From positions 186,001 through 250,000 of the forward strand of contig JAVTVY010056984.1 of assembly GCA_036873755.1 (NCBI GenBank): 64,000 nt of DNA, in the 5' to 3' direction. Positions within the stretch are counted from its first letter, which is position 1. Each line of letters starts with the position of its first letter. This document shows positions 34,534 to 46,169 of the stretch, piece by piece. This stretch comes from Hanleya hanleyi. Lineage: Eukaryota; Mollusca; Polyplacophora; Lepidopleurida; Hanleyidae. The translations under genes were made by a program, and so were the position numbers. The notes under the pieces were generated by a model, which was not told the DNA's origin, ran no database searches, and saw nothing but the letters and a program-made list of their open reading frames with translations.

Positions 34534-34940
34534 CCTATCTGGCCTGGGAGGAACTTCACATCACCCTCCCTGTTTTATTTTTGCTGCTATCTCCTGAACG
34601 ACAAAAAATTGGAAGCTGATACTCCTTGGCTTTTTAATTCATCATATTGGGCCTACTTGCTGGATCCCTCGAGCAGAGGATCATGGGTAAATTCAAAATG
34701 GCGGTCATGTGGTTTACCAGGAAATTTCCTCAAAATTCTTACTTTTCTGCGCAGAAAAGTGGATAAAAACTGTTTTATTTCATATCAGATTATCCTTTAC
34801 TAATTTATTAGCCAGATTTTTGCGAAGAAAAGACACATGAATGAAAAAATCGAAACATTTGACTGAAAAATCGTCGCAAAACCGCCTTTTTGAAAATGAC
34901 GTCCAGGCTGCGGCACACCCCAAATCAAGGTCAGATAGGG
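34534..34940. mobile_element. piggyBac-like MITE, short copy
   Basis: Flanked by TTAA (34,530-34,533 and 34,941-34,944). Ends CCTATCTGGCCTGGGAGG (left) and, read inward from the right, CCCTATCTGACCTTGATTTG: an imperfect inverted repeat with the CCCT/AGGG termini and TTAA duplication that characterise piggyBac transposons. The left terminal C has been lost. The interior is non-coding and related to 36,483-37,046. Confidence 0.75.
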
Positions 34941-34944
34941 TTAA

Positions 34945-36478
34945 CAGAGAAACTGAATATTAACTGTCGCATCTGACGCCTAGAATGAACACCAGCTACG
35001 GGAGGGAACAGCCAGCTGCGAAAAAGGCTGTCTGGGGCAATTCACCGAGTGTGTTGAGATACATTTGGTAGTGATTCATTGGTCGATAGATGCATGTGAA
35101 TATATGTATTTGAACTTCGAAGGACAAACAATCTCTTCAGGAGGGGGATAACCTTTAAAACATTCAAAATATTGATCACATAATACAGAAAATATTGTGT
35201 TTGGAACGGTCAATTAACCACTGCATCCGTGTGCATCTAACGGTTGACTCGCTGTCCCGTGCGCTAGATAGCGAAATACGAGCAACAACCTAATATTTTA
35301 AATATGTCCGTATATTGATCGTGAGAGGCGTATGCTTATCGAGGAAACTTTTGTATCTTTATCTATTCGTTTATCAAGGTGTCGACTTCAAGTGCCACAG
35401 TGAATTTTCTGGCATTACAAACATTTGCTCGAGCTATTCGATAAATGAAATCCGCGCCATACGGAACTAATACCTGGCTTAGCTGGCCAGTTTAGGGAAT
35501 TAAATACATGTCGGGAATAACAATCGAGAAACGCGGACTACGAGTGTGAAAATGGTACAATGTAATCCTACTGATTCAGCTCGCCATTCCCCCAAAGCCT
35601 TCAATGGCCTATTTAGGGCTAATGAGAAAACAATGTACCTCAAACTGTTAAGAATTGCACAAGCATCAGCTGTGACATTCAGTAACCATCATAAATAATG
35701 TCCATGTAGATATTCGAGAAATAAGACAATATTATCACCCAAATGCAAACAGATCTAATTTTTCGTACGGGCGTGCTTCATATAATGAATTATCTATCTA
35801 GTATTTTCATTGATATTCTGTGTGGTGGATAAAAGTTGTCACATGTTTTCATGGTATCTAGCAAATGCTACTTGATGAGATAAGCATGCACCATTATATA
35901 CGCGATACTTTGTCAATTGAAGTGGAAACTGTGGACTAAAGTGTTCACGCTTCCTTAAAAGTGACAAAAAGTATTTAAAAAAATCAATATCAGGCTTTTC
36001 TCCTGGTGAGCAGACTATATTCGAATATTAGTTTAATTCCAAACGTACAACTTGGGTTGGTTATTTTATGCATGAAATAACTGTTAACATTTTAATTATA
36101 GGGCATATTTTAAAATATAGTACAACGGATGCAAAAATAATAGTCGCATAAATGGAAATCTATGAAGTACTAATGAACAAGTCAGACTACATCTGCACAG
36201 GCTGTGCAAAATATCCAACAGAGTATATTTCTCGCCATGTCCATCCTCCATTGAATGCCGATGAATAACTGTATATTCAATATAAAAACATGTCTGATGC
36301 CATTTAAAACATATTTCTTAAACCCAATATATTAAAAGCATCATGGACACATGGCATCTTGCACAATTCAGTTGGTTATACACTCTGCAAAACGGAATGT
36401 GCGCGGAGATAACCGTTAATATTTCCCAGGCGGTACACCATCCTAATCACTCAGCCGGGCACCAATACTCATGCACTC
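34945..36478. other. No feature recognised
   Basis: About 1.5 kb between two related MITEs without an open frame over 60 codons or a visible repeat. Confidence 0.4.
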
Positions 36479-36482
36479 TTAA

Positions 36483-37046
36483 CCCTACCAGGCTTGGGGG
36501 CCATTACGGCCCCTAGCAAGCTTTCCCCCTATCTCCGGAACGACAGAAATATGAAAACTAACCCTTCGCGTGTTTTCAGTTTATCATCTTGAGATCATTT
36601 TGAGCCTATTAGCTCGAGTAGAAGATCATGGGCGAATTCAAGATGGCGACCAGGTGGGGTACCATAAAAGTGGTGTTTTCCTTATTTGTCTTTAAAATTC
36701 CTGCGCTTCGTCGGGGAGAATTTTGCAAAATCTATTTTATATCACATCAGCCCATTATTTACTAATTTATCGTGCAGTTTTTGTGAAGAAAATTTGAATA
36801 ATCTGACAGACAAATCGAACAATACATGCCTGTTTTGAAGACGTCACTGTGACGTCACAAAAGCGATGAATTTTTTTAACTTTTCTGGTAGAGCTTGACT
36901 CAAGGGTATAGTGTATTAAGTTTCGGCCCCCTAGCTTAAAAGGTAGGAAAAATATTGCCAAGTTTCAGCCCCTAGCTCAAAAGGTTGGAAAAATATTGCT
37001 CCACCCCAGGCCTGTACAGGTCCTCAAAAGCCCAGGTCAGAAAGGG
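36483..37046. mobile_element. piggyBac-like MITE, long copy
   Basis: 564 bp flanked by TTAA (36,479-36,482 and 37,047-37,050). Left end CCCTACCAGGCTTGGGGGCC; right end read inward CCCTTTCTGACCTGGGCTTT. The interior shares GAAGATCATGGGCGAATTCA (36,622) and TTTACTAATTTAT (36,757) type words with the short copy. No transposase, so mobility would have needed an enzyme from elsewhere. A GTGACGTCAC palindrome lies near 36,850. Confidence 0.8.
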
Positions 37047-37050
37047 TTAA

Positions 37051-37713
37051 AACACTCTTTGACTGGTACATTTCATTCAGACCGTTGTGCATATGGGTAT
37101 ATGCCGATGTGAAGAGATTTTCACACATTACAAACGCGTTTAGGTGACTTTCGTGCCATGCGTAATCTGGACAGCGCGACAATTAATCCATCACAGTGAA
37201 GTTCTTCTGCCTGTTGTGTATAATTATACTACGAACCTTCTCATCCAATGATGATATTATCTTTCCATTAAATTGTCCATGCAAATAATTTAGTCGTCGG
37301 ATTCCCGTGTGGAGGCCTAGAATGTCCGTTGATTAAGAGTGTCCGCTTCTTATCTCCTAACCCAGCTAGGACATTTTTCTCCACCCTTAGGTTCTATAGA
37401 AAAGGGACAATCTTAGCCGGGACATTTAACCTTCACGAAAGTACCGTAATGAAGGACGAACAAAGGGAATACGAGAGGAGTTGAAGACAGCTACTTTCTA
37501 AATATATCACCCTTGGTCGTTAAAACAAATGCAAATCACATCAAACTGAAGCAATCTGGCTGCTTCTGTACTTGGTACATGGAATGCTTCGAGGTTCGAC
37601 AATTCAGTATTCAGCCTTGTCCACGAAAGAATTTGCTCCTCAGTAAGTGGTTTATTTGCAAGTTAAAATCAGTCAGCTCCCGTGACAGCGAACCATCTAC
37701 AAAAATCACATAG
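37051..37713. other. No feature recognised
   Basis: Unique-looking sequence. The frame at 37,513-37,713 has no motif and runs into repeat R2. Confidence 0.4.
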
Positions 37714-37960
37714 ATTAAGAATGCTGATCATCATCGATACGGATTTGACATTTGGAACATCGTGATATCATGTCGGCATTACTGAAAACTGTTGACCGCT
37801 TCTCTCTTGCAGGAAACTAGCCTACGTTTAGGTGTACTATGATTTTTATTTATCGGATGATAATGCTGTTATGCGAATTAGGTCTTCAGATTAGACAAAT
37901 TCTCTAATGGACGATGACTGAATATTGAATGATCGACGGATCAGACGCTTGTAATAAGCC
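37714..37960 (+). repeat. R2 family repeat, partial
   Basis: Right part of R2: TTAAGAATGCTGATCATCAT, TGACCGCTTCTCTCTTGCAG (37,792), GATAATGCTGTTATG and CAGACGCTTGTAAT (37,942). The left part with the core is absent. Confidence 0.75.
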
Positions 37961-38953
37961 TTCGGTGGGAGATCACATCATGTACTTGAATAATTTGAAA
38001 CAGCATTTCAGGTGGTCAATCAATAATATAATCATATAAATTGCTGGGAACGTAATTGCGAATGAAAACAATTGTTTTTTGATATGCTGGATCGCGTATT
38101 TGTGTCGAGGTCTGTACCCATCATACACTTTGTTCGCAACCAAACCTGACGGCAGGTGTATCATATCGCTGTATTTGATTAAGTGAGGTCCGACGTGGGA
38201 ACGTAGAATACTAATGAAACCTAAAATATGGCTACATATATTTTTTCAATAAAAATTACCATAAACTTTTTTTCGTGTGTGGCAAATTTAAATTTAAATT
38301 GCGTTGACGTTCCCAGGTATTTGCATAGAGTAATGATAGCATATCTGCGCTGGTTTACTACTCGAATTCCAATTCAAGTAGATTGTCGGCGAATGCTAAA
38401 TAAATTCATAAATTCACGAACTGTCGAAAGAAGACAATATTATCCAGAACTTCATCGTTCGAATAGTTTTATGAATTATTGTGAACGAGATTGTATATTG
38501 CTCAAATGATATACAAGCGGTGTTACGAAGGCTATTGTAGAGACATTTGTGAGACATTGCTTCAGATAGCTTTCTTGTTTCCAATCAGGGTATGCTAAGA
38601 ATAGTTGAACCTGGCAACCATATCTTGTTTGTCACTTCGTAATTTTATTTAATATCTAAATGTGTCTTGGGTGCTAGCAGTGTCGTAGGATAATAATCTC
38701 CCACTCTATTCACTGGCTCGAAAACTTGTCGAAGAGTCGACGTCTGCCAACTGAATGTTAGCTCTGTCGGCGGTATTGGTGACAGCTGTACGAACTTTTG
38801 CATACCAGAATACACCTTCATTTCCATTTAGCTGCTCGTCTCGTCTGTCTCTTAATGGAGTTAAATACATCCAGTTACAGTGCCAATGCATAAAATCATA
38901 TCTTGCTTATTTGGTTGGAATGACTGATGATTGGCTGATGATTGGTTGGAATG

Positions 38954-38956
<3 letters not shown>
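37961..38956. other. No feature recognised
   Basis: Short frames at 38,228-38,509 (plus) and 38,645-38,891 (minus) have no known motif. GATTGGCTGATGATTGGTTGG at 38,929 is a small local repeat (full word kept to its first 20 bases: GATTGGCTGATGATTGGTTG). Confidence 0.35.
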
Positions 38957-38996
<40 letters not shown>

Positions 38997-39575
38997 AAAT
39001 TACGGTTTAACGTCGCGTTTAGCAATATTTCAGCTATATAGTGACGATCAAACAAAATTCTAAGTATCCAAGTTAATAACTTGAAATCTCTTACAATCTC
39101 TTACAATCTTAAAATCTACACAGTCGATAAGAATATGTTTCACTGTGAGATATTAGTGGCATGGAATACACCTTGGGACTGGCTCTTTCTTTTTAGTAAA
39201 TGTTCTTGAGTTAATCCTGTATGGCCGATTCAACATCACCTGATAATGGCTTGATCGACGCGTTTCTGACTGTTCAGATGAGTATAGCCTACAAGTTTTT
39301 TTTGAACTCATGAAGTTTGTTATTATTCACAGCATCCCACGAAGATTGAAACAGTTTTATCACATAAGTACAGATAGAGGGTCTGAAATCGCTATATGGG
39401 ATTCCAACAGGATCAACCTGCCTTAGCCATTCTACCAGCCTCAGTATTACCTTTGATGCCAACGTGACTGGACAACCAACAAAGCACAATATCAATCTGT
39501 TGATCAAATCTGCACTCATCTAATTGTAGAATATTCAAACTGGCGCGATAATTTGAAGTACCACTTTTAATCGCT
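38957..39575 (-). mobile_element. 5'-truncated retrotransposon fragment
   Basis: On the minus strand: end of the RNase H region (GNTEADRM-related sequence, frameshifted, about 39,470), the SDFRPSICTYV stretch, the C-terminal segment (with a ~100 bp internal deletion near 39,090), the tail and a CT run (GA on the plus strand, 38,957-38,992). Confidence 0.85.
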
Positions 39576-39595
39576 GTATGATATCGGTCTAGGAA

Positions 39596-39895
39596 TTAAG
39601 CACCGTAACCCTCAGCTTGACCTTGGGCCAAACCACTTTTAGTCGGAAAGGGTGCAAGGTTGTTATGCAAAGAATGGTTTACCCCAAAGGAAAAGCCAAG
39701 GCCGCTATAGTTCTGGCAAAGGTCACTTCCGGTCACGTGACCGCAAGTGACCCATGGGGATGTATTCCTCCACGGAGATGCGGTCATGTCCGATGGTGTT
39801 GCGGTCATGTCCGGGGAGAGGCCTTCGCACACGGAAATTAGTCCCTTGTCAACGAGACTTCAAATACGCGGGTGTTTGCGTCATAATACCATGAA
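39596..39895 (-). other. Sequence upstream of the duplicated module, partly open on the minus strand
   Basis: A minus-strand frame (39,832-39,596, no ATG) contains the short internal repeat DMTATPSDMTAS. It lies just after the AATAAA-like end of the 40 kb module. The 16 kb copy has the LEELIMS relic in this position, but the two are not alignable by eye. Coding status is doubtful. Confidence 0.25.
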
Positions 39896-40440
39896 ACAGA
39901 TGAGAGAAAAACAACAACAACAAGGATGACTGGTCACTCATTTTATTTTCCCTTCCAGTACATCATACCCAGGCTGGGGGAGCCGCGTTGGGTATGTTTA
40001 CAATTGAAGTAGTCTTTTGTCCAATCAGAAGCCGTCCTTCAATCTTCAATCTTTGTTCGGGCAGGCCAGGATACCGTCCAGGCTGCATGTCCTGAAACAG
40101 TGGTTTGCGTATTCTGGTCGTATTTTCCAGATCCTCGGTGGGTGGTAATCCCATATCCTCTTCCAAGTGACGCTTGGTCTTCATGATGGACCTGTGCGTG
40201 CGGTCGCCACTCAGCTCGGGGATGGGGCAGTCGGGAGCTCAGAGCTCCCGCATTCACTCACTCGCTCATTCACTCACACGGCCACTCACTCACCAGCGTG
40301 GGGGCATCACTGCCTTAAGACGGGTGCTGGGCATGCCTCACTCCCGGACGTCCTGAGCTTTGGGAGCTCGGAGCTCGAAGCTCTTGGAGCCCTCGGAGCT
40401 CTTGGAGCTCGGAAGTGACGTCACCGTAGCATGCGTACAC
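39895..40440 (-). repeat. Module shared with 16,050-16,570; keeps a 73-codon frame
   Basis: On the minus strand, from 40,184 (MKTKRHLEEDMGLPPTEDL) to a TGA after NIPNAAPPAWV near 39,966. The frame is charged in its first half and Pro-containing at the end, without a signal peptide or membrane segment. An AATAAAATG signal follows near 39,940. Upstream, GTGACGTCAC (40,410) and GAGCTC-rich words match the leader side of the 16 kb copy. The matching frame at 16.1-16.4 kb preserves THRSIMK, LEED and the NAAPPAW end despite a frameshift, the pattern of former coding sequence. The protein is not recognised. Confidence 0.5.
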
Positions 40441-40473
40441 ACCTGTGGTGCACCCTGTACCCTATAGCCCTTA

Positions 40474-40644
40474 GATAATTTTCTCCTAATTAGGAGATGT
40501 CTTAATTAGGAGATATTAAGTCCTAATTAGCAGATAATGAGTCCTAATTAGGAGATAATAAGTCCTAATTAGGAGATAATAAATCCTAATTAGGAGATAA
40601 TTTTCTCCTAATTAGGAGATAATAAGTCCTAATTAGGAGATAAA
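40474..40644. repeat. 21 bp minisatellite of TCCTAATTAGGA palindromes
   Basis: Eight units close to TCCTAATTAGGAGATAATAA plus G. The second and third carry changes (TCTTAATTAGGA; TCCTAATTAGCA). Two units extend to TCTCCTAATTAGGAGA (40,482-40,497 and 40,604-40,619). TAATTA is the core recognised by many homeodomain proteins, so the array would offer dense symmetric sites; function is inference only. Confidence 0.9.
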
Positions 40645-40749
40645 TCTCGGAATTTTTGTTTTCACACTGGCACTAATACGCTTCCGTAAGATAGAGGTCA
40701 GCCTAAAACATTATATAAACTTTCAGTAATCCGTACTCTCTGAAGAAGT

Positions 40750-40940
40750 TTGAAATTACAAGCGTCTAGTCCGTCATTCATAATTCATCCATCGACCATT
40801 AAGGCAATATCCGCATCCATAATCCAAAGACCTATTCCATATTCCATATAACAGTATGAGCACCAAATTCAAAAAGACAATCATAGTATACATAAACATA
40901 GGCTAGTTCCAGACACATAACTCTGAACGAATAAGGTCTC
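40750..40940 (-). repeat. R2 family repeat, right part, inverted
   Basis: The reverse complement of 14,915-15,066: TTACAAGCGTCTAGTCCGTC (40,756), TTCCATATAACAGTATGAGC and CATAAACATAGGCTAG. With the plus-strand R2 copy at 41,430-42,725 it forms an inverted pair. Confidence 0.8.
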
Positions 40941-41429
40941 TTTACAATAGTTTTAAAACGACTGCAAAAAGGAAGGAACCTATTTACAAAGCCACCACCT
41001 TTTTGTTTTGAAAATATTTTTAAAATGAATTTAACAAGCAAGCGAATAAAAGGGTAAATTCCAGTAATCATGTTGTAACTATTTAATAAATTACACAATG
41101 CCAAGTAACAGGCTTATGAAACTCGGTTGGACAATAAATCTCGTACTTCAGATGGAACGAGAAAATGCTCACCGGTTGTACAACGAAGTGAAGGACATAT
41201 ATCCACCTTCAATCGATTTGAAGCAAACTACAGATAGCCTGTCTGTGGTACATCATATCTATATCTCTATAAATATGAAACGGGCCGTCTCTCTGGTCGA
41301 TTTTACGACAGAAGAGATGATTACAATATCGACATCGTAAAGTTTCCCTTTCTGGACAGCAATATTCCAGTGGGACTTGTATATGGCGTATACATATCTC
41401 GTCTAGTAGCATTTGTTAGATTCTTAACG
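40941..41429. other. No feature recognised
   Basis: The plus frame at 41,098-41,340 starts MPSNRLMKLGWTINLVLQME; no motif, no neighbour in frame. The overlapping minus frame is equally long, so coding is unsupported. Confidence 0.3.
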
Positions 41430-41663
41430 TAACAAAACAGTATTGCAGAAACTTATAAAAAGGACTATACGATTAAGGCTCTATTCAAAGCTTCTCAAAC
41501 ATGGCGATACATATCGCATGATGATGGCAAAATACGAACGTAGAGTGCAAGATTGATGGCGTTACGATTTCGAAACTTTTATCTAATTTCGCTAAATCGC
41601 AGGCAAGGGGCAGCATGAACCCATGTACTACAACATTCACAATGGAAGCGGGACGGAGGTACA
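41430..41663 (+). repeat. R2 family repeat, left half, split by a retrotransposon
   Basis: Contains GCGATACATATCGCATGATG (41,503), GAACGTAGAGTGCAAGAT and a degenerate core. It breaks at about 41,663 (GGACGGAGGTAC) and resumes at 42,417 with ATCATTCTCTAGAT, corresponding to the continuous join near 14,778-14,795. Confidence 0.8.
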
Positions 41664-42416
41664 GGGAGAGAGAGAGAATTAAGGTTTAACAATTTCAGTA
41701 ATATTTCAGCTAAATAGCGACGATCAAACAAAATTATAAGTACTCAAGTCAATAACTTAGTAATCCAACACATTAAAACTTATGCAACAAACCGATTTCT
41801 CTCAAATAACCCAAGACACAGTTCTCTCTCACCCGACTAAAAAGATATTCCATAAGTAGTAGCTCGATAAAAAGAAAAATCTTAAAATATATGCAGTCGA
41901 TAATAATACGTTTCACTGTGAGATCTTCGTGGCATGGAATACACCTTGGGACTGGCTCTTTTTTAGTAAATGTTCGCGAGTTAATCGTGTATGGTCGATT
42001 ATACATCACCTGCCCATGGTTTGATCGAAACATTTCTGGCTGTTCAGATAGGTATAGCCTACAGCTTTTTTGAACTCCTGACGTTTCTTATTATTCACAG
42101 CATCCCATAAGGAGTGCAACAACCGTCTCACATAAGTATAGATAGAGGGTCTGAAATCGCTATATGGGATTCCAACAGGATCAACCTCATCATCTAGGGC
42201 TGTCTTAGCCATTCTATCAGCCTCAGTATTACCTTTGATGCCAACGTAATTAGGCAACCAGCAAAACACAATATCAATCTGTTGATCAAATGTACAGTCA
42301 TGTAATTGTAGAATATCCAAGACAGTGGGATGAGTCGAAGTTCCACTTTTAATCGCTTGAAGGCATGACAATGAATCTGAGAATATGACAGTTTTTCCTT
42401 TTAGTGGACCCAATAC
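41664..42416 (-). mobile_element. 5'-truncated retrotransposon inserted in R2
   Basis: About 750 bp on the minus strand: second half of RNase H, C-terminal segment, tail and a short CT run. The ends are set by the interrupted R2. No target-site duplication longer than 2-3 bp is visible. Confidence 0.88.
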
Positions 42417-42422
42417 CATCAT
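42006..42422 (-). pseudogene. RNase H second half of ORF2, open frame
   Basis: A 138-codon frame with VIFSDSLSCLQAI, IDIVFCWLPNYVGIKGN and TEADRMAK, the third and fourth blocks of the retrotransposon RNase H domain. Its intact WLP shows that the TAG at the same place in copy 2 is a mutation. The first ~4 codons come from flanking R2. The frame stops at 42,006, just before the C-terminal zinc-finger-like segment, which continues in other frames. Confidence 0.85.
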
Positions 42423-42725
42423 TCTCTAGATAAAGACTACACAGCGAATATCATATAGTACATGAATACTGATCAGCGATACGGATTTGATATTTTTGAA
42501 ACATGTCTTGCCAAAGTCATTGAAAACTGTTGACCGCTTCTCTCTTTCAGGAAACTAGACCGTTTCTCTCTTTCAAGAAACTAGCCTAGTTATTATAGAT
42601 TATGGTCGTCGTTTGTTTTTTTTAAATGTGTGCTAATGCTGTTATATGGAACATGTCTTTGGATTATGGACGCGATAATTCTTTGATGGACGACGGTTGA
42701 ATATTGAATGAATGACTAGACAATT
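42417..42725 (+). repeat. R2 family repeat, right half
   Basis: It resumes the split R2: CTGATCAGCGATACGGATTT (42,470), TGACCGCTTCTCTCTTTCAG, a local 40 bp duplication of GAAACTAG(A/C)C words, TGCTAATGCTGTTATATGGA and GACTAGACAATTGTA. Confidence 0.8.
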
Positions 42726-42764
42726 GTATTCCATGTGTTTCGCTGGTCCATATGGATTCTGGAA

Positions 42765-43080
42765 CTGATGTAGAATCAGCCATACACGATTAACTCACGG
42801 GCATTTGTTGAAAAAAGCCAGTCCCAAGGTGAATTCCATGCCATGAAGATCTCACGGTGAAACATATTCTTATCGACTGTATAGATTTTAAGATTGTAAG
42901 AGATAGCTTTTATCGAGCAGCTTCTCTTGAACATCTTTTTAGTCGAGTAAAAGAAGACTGTATTTAAGATTATTTGAGAGAGATCGGTTCGTTGTATAAA
43001 TTTTAATGTATTTACATGTTTTTAATGCATTAGTTTGCAGTGCAATGCGTTAAACCTTAATTCTCTATCTCTCTCTGGAA
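42765..43080 (+). mobile_element. 5'-truncated retrotransposon fragment
   Basis: The C-terminal end of ORF2 (CATGCCATGAAGATCTCACG), then GAGAGAGATCGGTTCGTTG and a shortened tail lacking the TATAGCTGAAATATT part, ending GCGTTAAACCTTAATTCTCT. No intact frame. Confidence 0.8.
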
Positions 43081-43530
43081 CTGCACATTTGCTCATGGAT
43101 GTAATAAACATATTGCTTAACTTGCTTTGGACCAGTAAATTTGAGAGTTCCAAACTAGAATAAACAGTGACATTAATTAAACGAAAATAGACCTTTCATC
43201 ATCTACGTCTTCTCAAAAGACGATATTCCGAGCTTTTCAACAAGATGTATTCAATATGATAAAAATATTTGTATAGAAATTCCCCATTTTCATATACCAA
43301 TTACAGGCAATCTTTGAATGTATTTCGATCGGTAGAAGTGTGCCAACACGGTGCATAGAGGAAGTGTTCTGTTCAATATGTAACAAGAGAAATATTCGTG
43401 AAAGGCAATAATTATAGAATGTACACATGAGTTCCAAATTTTCATGTGTAAACATCTTTTTTTTAATTACCGATGTAAACTGACATTCAAGGTAATTACA
43501 CACTGTAAAATATTGACAAACAGTAATTGT
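43081..43530. other. No feature recognised
   Basis: AT-rich spacer. The minus frame 43,237-43,641 overlaps R1 and is not supported as coding. Confidence 0.4.
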
Positions 43531-43682
43531 TTGGAGCGATATGCAAGCGGTGAGAAAAATTGACGTCTGGCGACTAAAGAGCAACCATATGACTCTACAG
43601 GAAAGCTTCCCTCGGCACCTCACATTCAGACCCGAGAACACGGTGTATTCTCGGACGTAGCCTTAGTATCTCAGCCGCGCTT
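43531..43682 (+). repeat. R1 family repeat, first part
   Basis: TGGAGCGATATGCAAGCGGT, CAACCATATGACTCTACAGG, a GAACACGGTGTATTCTCGGA stretch and CTCAGCCGCGCTTATT; the core and later part are missing. Confidence 0.8.
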
Positions 43683-46165
43683 ATTATAATAACACAGACG
43701 CCGACATTCAAGATTGAACAGTGTTGAAATATTCAACGAAATTTTACACATCCCGTTTTCATCAATCAATTGGACTAATATATGCAGTGTTCCAGAAGCC
43801 GTCACGTGATACATAACGAGTTATCAGCCACTCTTGCAGTGTAGATGTTCATGTGGACTCTGGGAATCAGATATATGGATGTGCTGGCATAACACAGGTG
43901 TCCAACCTGACGTTCAGTAGCAAGCCCTTGTCCATTAATTTCCGCATCCATAATCGAAAGAACATACTCATAGATATTATAAGCACCAGTATCAAAAATT
44001 TGGTTTCTCTCAAAAGAAAAGCGATCATCAGTTTAGAGGAGAAGATATATTGAGAAGCAATCGCATCGGCTGAAAACAAAACAAAATGACTTAGCGAACT
44101 ACAGATTTAAGCGGCGTGTAAAAGTGAGAAAAAGAAACATGGAATATGTTCGTGAAATGCAAGTTTAACAAGTTGAAGATTTAACATGCATTCAAAACTC
44201 TCATCAATCAGTGAAGGAAACATTTAAGCCAGCCCCCTATGTTTGCTAACAAGAATTGGTGCGCTTTAGAACATACACTGAAGAATCGCTCTAGGATTCT
44301 GTAAAATCGAAAAATTCATACGTTATGAATATGTGACAACCAAAACACATGAAATATCACGTGCGGATGCTATGGTGTTTATGTGTTTCAATTACACTTT
44401 TATTGTAAATGGTTGAGTGGATACCTTGAATAACGTGACGACACCGACCTTACACCGGTGCGGAAAGAATGATTGTTGAAGGAATAAATGTGCCTGATCA
44501 TACGTTTCTCGTTATGAAAATATGTTTTACCCGAGTTGCAAATAAGGAACAATGTCTTAGCTGGGTTAAAAATAGGACCTGGAAATTTATTGTTACCGCA
44601 CAGTCTTTACTTTTACACCACTTTAAGCAAAATTAATAGGCTTGTGCAATGGCGATAATCAAAGGAAAAATGGGATCGCAAGAAAGATGACATGAGGCAT
44701 GTGAGTCAAAAAAGAGAGAAAACGTTACATCAAAGCTGAGGTATCCAGAAAGCAAAAACTTTGAAGGCAAGGAGCATACAAGTATATTCCCGGTAATGGA
44801 ATAATAGGCCGTCGGGAGGATGTGAGTGTGTTTAGCATAGACAATAATGTAAATTGTTTAGTACGCCACAGCAAAAATGATATTCTCACAACGTATGGCT
44901 GTACACGTGTGTGCTAATAACAGCATCCACTATAATAAACATCAGTGTTGATCCGTGAAGTTAAATGTTGGCTGAGCGTCTGGCCGATCATTGTTAATAA
45001 AATAAAACAATGAAACATGGTTACACAAATGGGTACATTATTTATTTTCTGAGGAAAACGTCCCGGAACTAAACAGTTACAAGTAGCGGTTAAATTGCGT
45101 ACCACAGCCAAACACAAGAAAGCGAAGAAATATTTCTGTAGAAACTGGGAGAGAATTTATCATGAAGGAGGAGATGCAACAAATGGTCATGAAATGGAGC
45201 CGTTTAGGATAGAGTTACTGAGCACATAGTGTTATAAGCAATACAGAAATGGTAGTCCCGTTTTGCACATTGATCTGACCAATTTCTGACTCACTGGCAT
45301 AGGAATGTGTGCTGTGTTGGTTAGCCCAGCGGTGACAGGCCGAAAACCTGTGTGGGCATACTGTAGCTGTAGCATATCAATCTAGGTACACTCCACAGCA
45401 AACATATGTAAACACGCGTTAGATGGGGTTGTGGGGATATCGGCATAATACCGACCAATCTAACGATTGCTATCACAAACTATATATCGATGGAAATCCT
45501 TCTTATTGGTCTATCGCAACGTATATGACTTACCAGGCTTTTCTTCTTATACATAGGACCGAAACCGTCACTGATTGCAACAGTATGTCGCTTGTTTTGT
45601 ATACAGATTTATGCCATGTTCAACATGTCTTCAAATGTACACATCGAAATTGGAAATATAAAATGGCCGCCATCCATACAATAAATACATTTTGTGCCAA
45701 AACACAGGTCTATAAACATGCTCTATAGCTCTTCTGGTCCACGTTTTGCATTCACGTGGTACATATAGAAACGACATTAAATACATAGCAGATGCCATTC
45801 TGACCAGAGATAGTAATGATCATAACAGCAGATAGGAAATCGAAGGTTCACAGTCTGGTGGATATAATATTCTGCAACATCATATGATCAGCAATGATCT
45901 TGAAATTATAGAAATGGCTATGATATCACATGAAGTCAGAATACAGTTAGGAGATATCACCTTAGGTTTGACATCTATGGTTTTTATGATTAGTCTCGTC
46001 GTTCTATCCTACGGTCCTGCTTGCACCTGGAAGTAAATTTAAGATTCTATCTCAGGAATCCCAAGGTCTAATATACGATCGTGGTTACTTACGTCCATAG
46101 TTCGAAGGGTTAACGTTCACCCTAAATCTTCAAAGGCAAATTTCAAGGAAAACACCGTACCCTAC
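43683..46165. other. About 2.5 kb without a recognised feature
   Basis: No RNA gene, repeat of this window's families or plausible exon could be supported. Frames at 43,853-44,079, 44,914-45,117 and 45,423-45,728 lack motifs. Confidence 0.4.
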
Positions 46166-46169
46166 CTCT

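Noticed and set aside
43237..43641. 134-codon minus frame with hydrophobic stretches
   Set aside because: Its first part is R1 repeat; similar frames at 48,936-49,121 and 49,453-49,641 are the same repeat and are not conserved in length.
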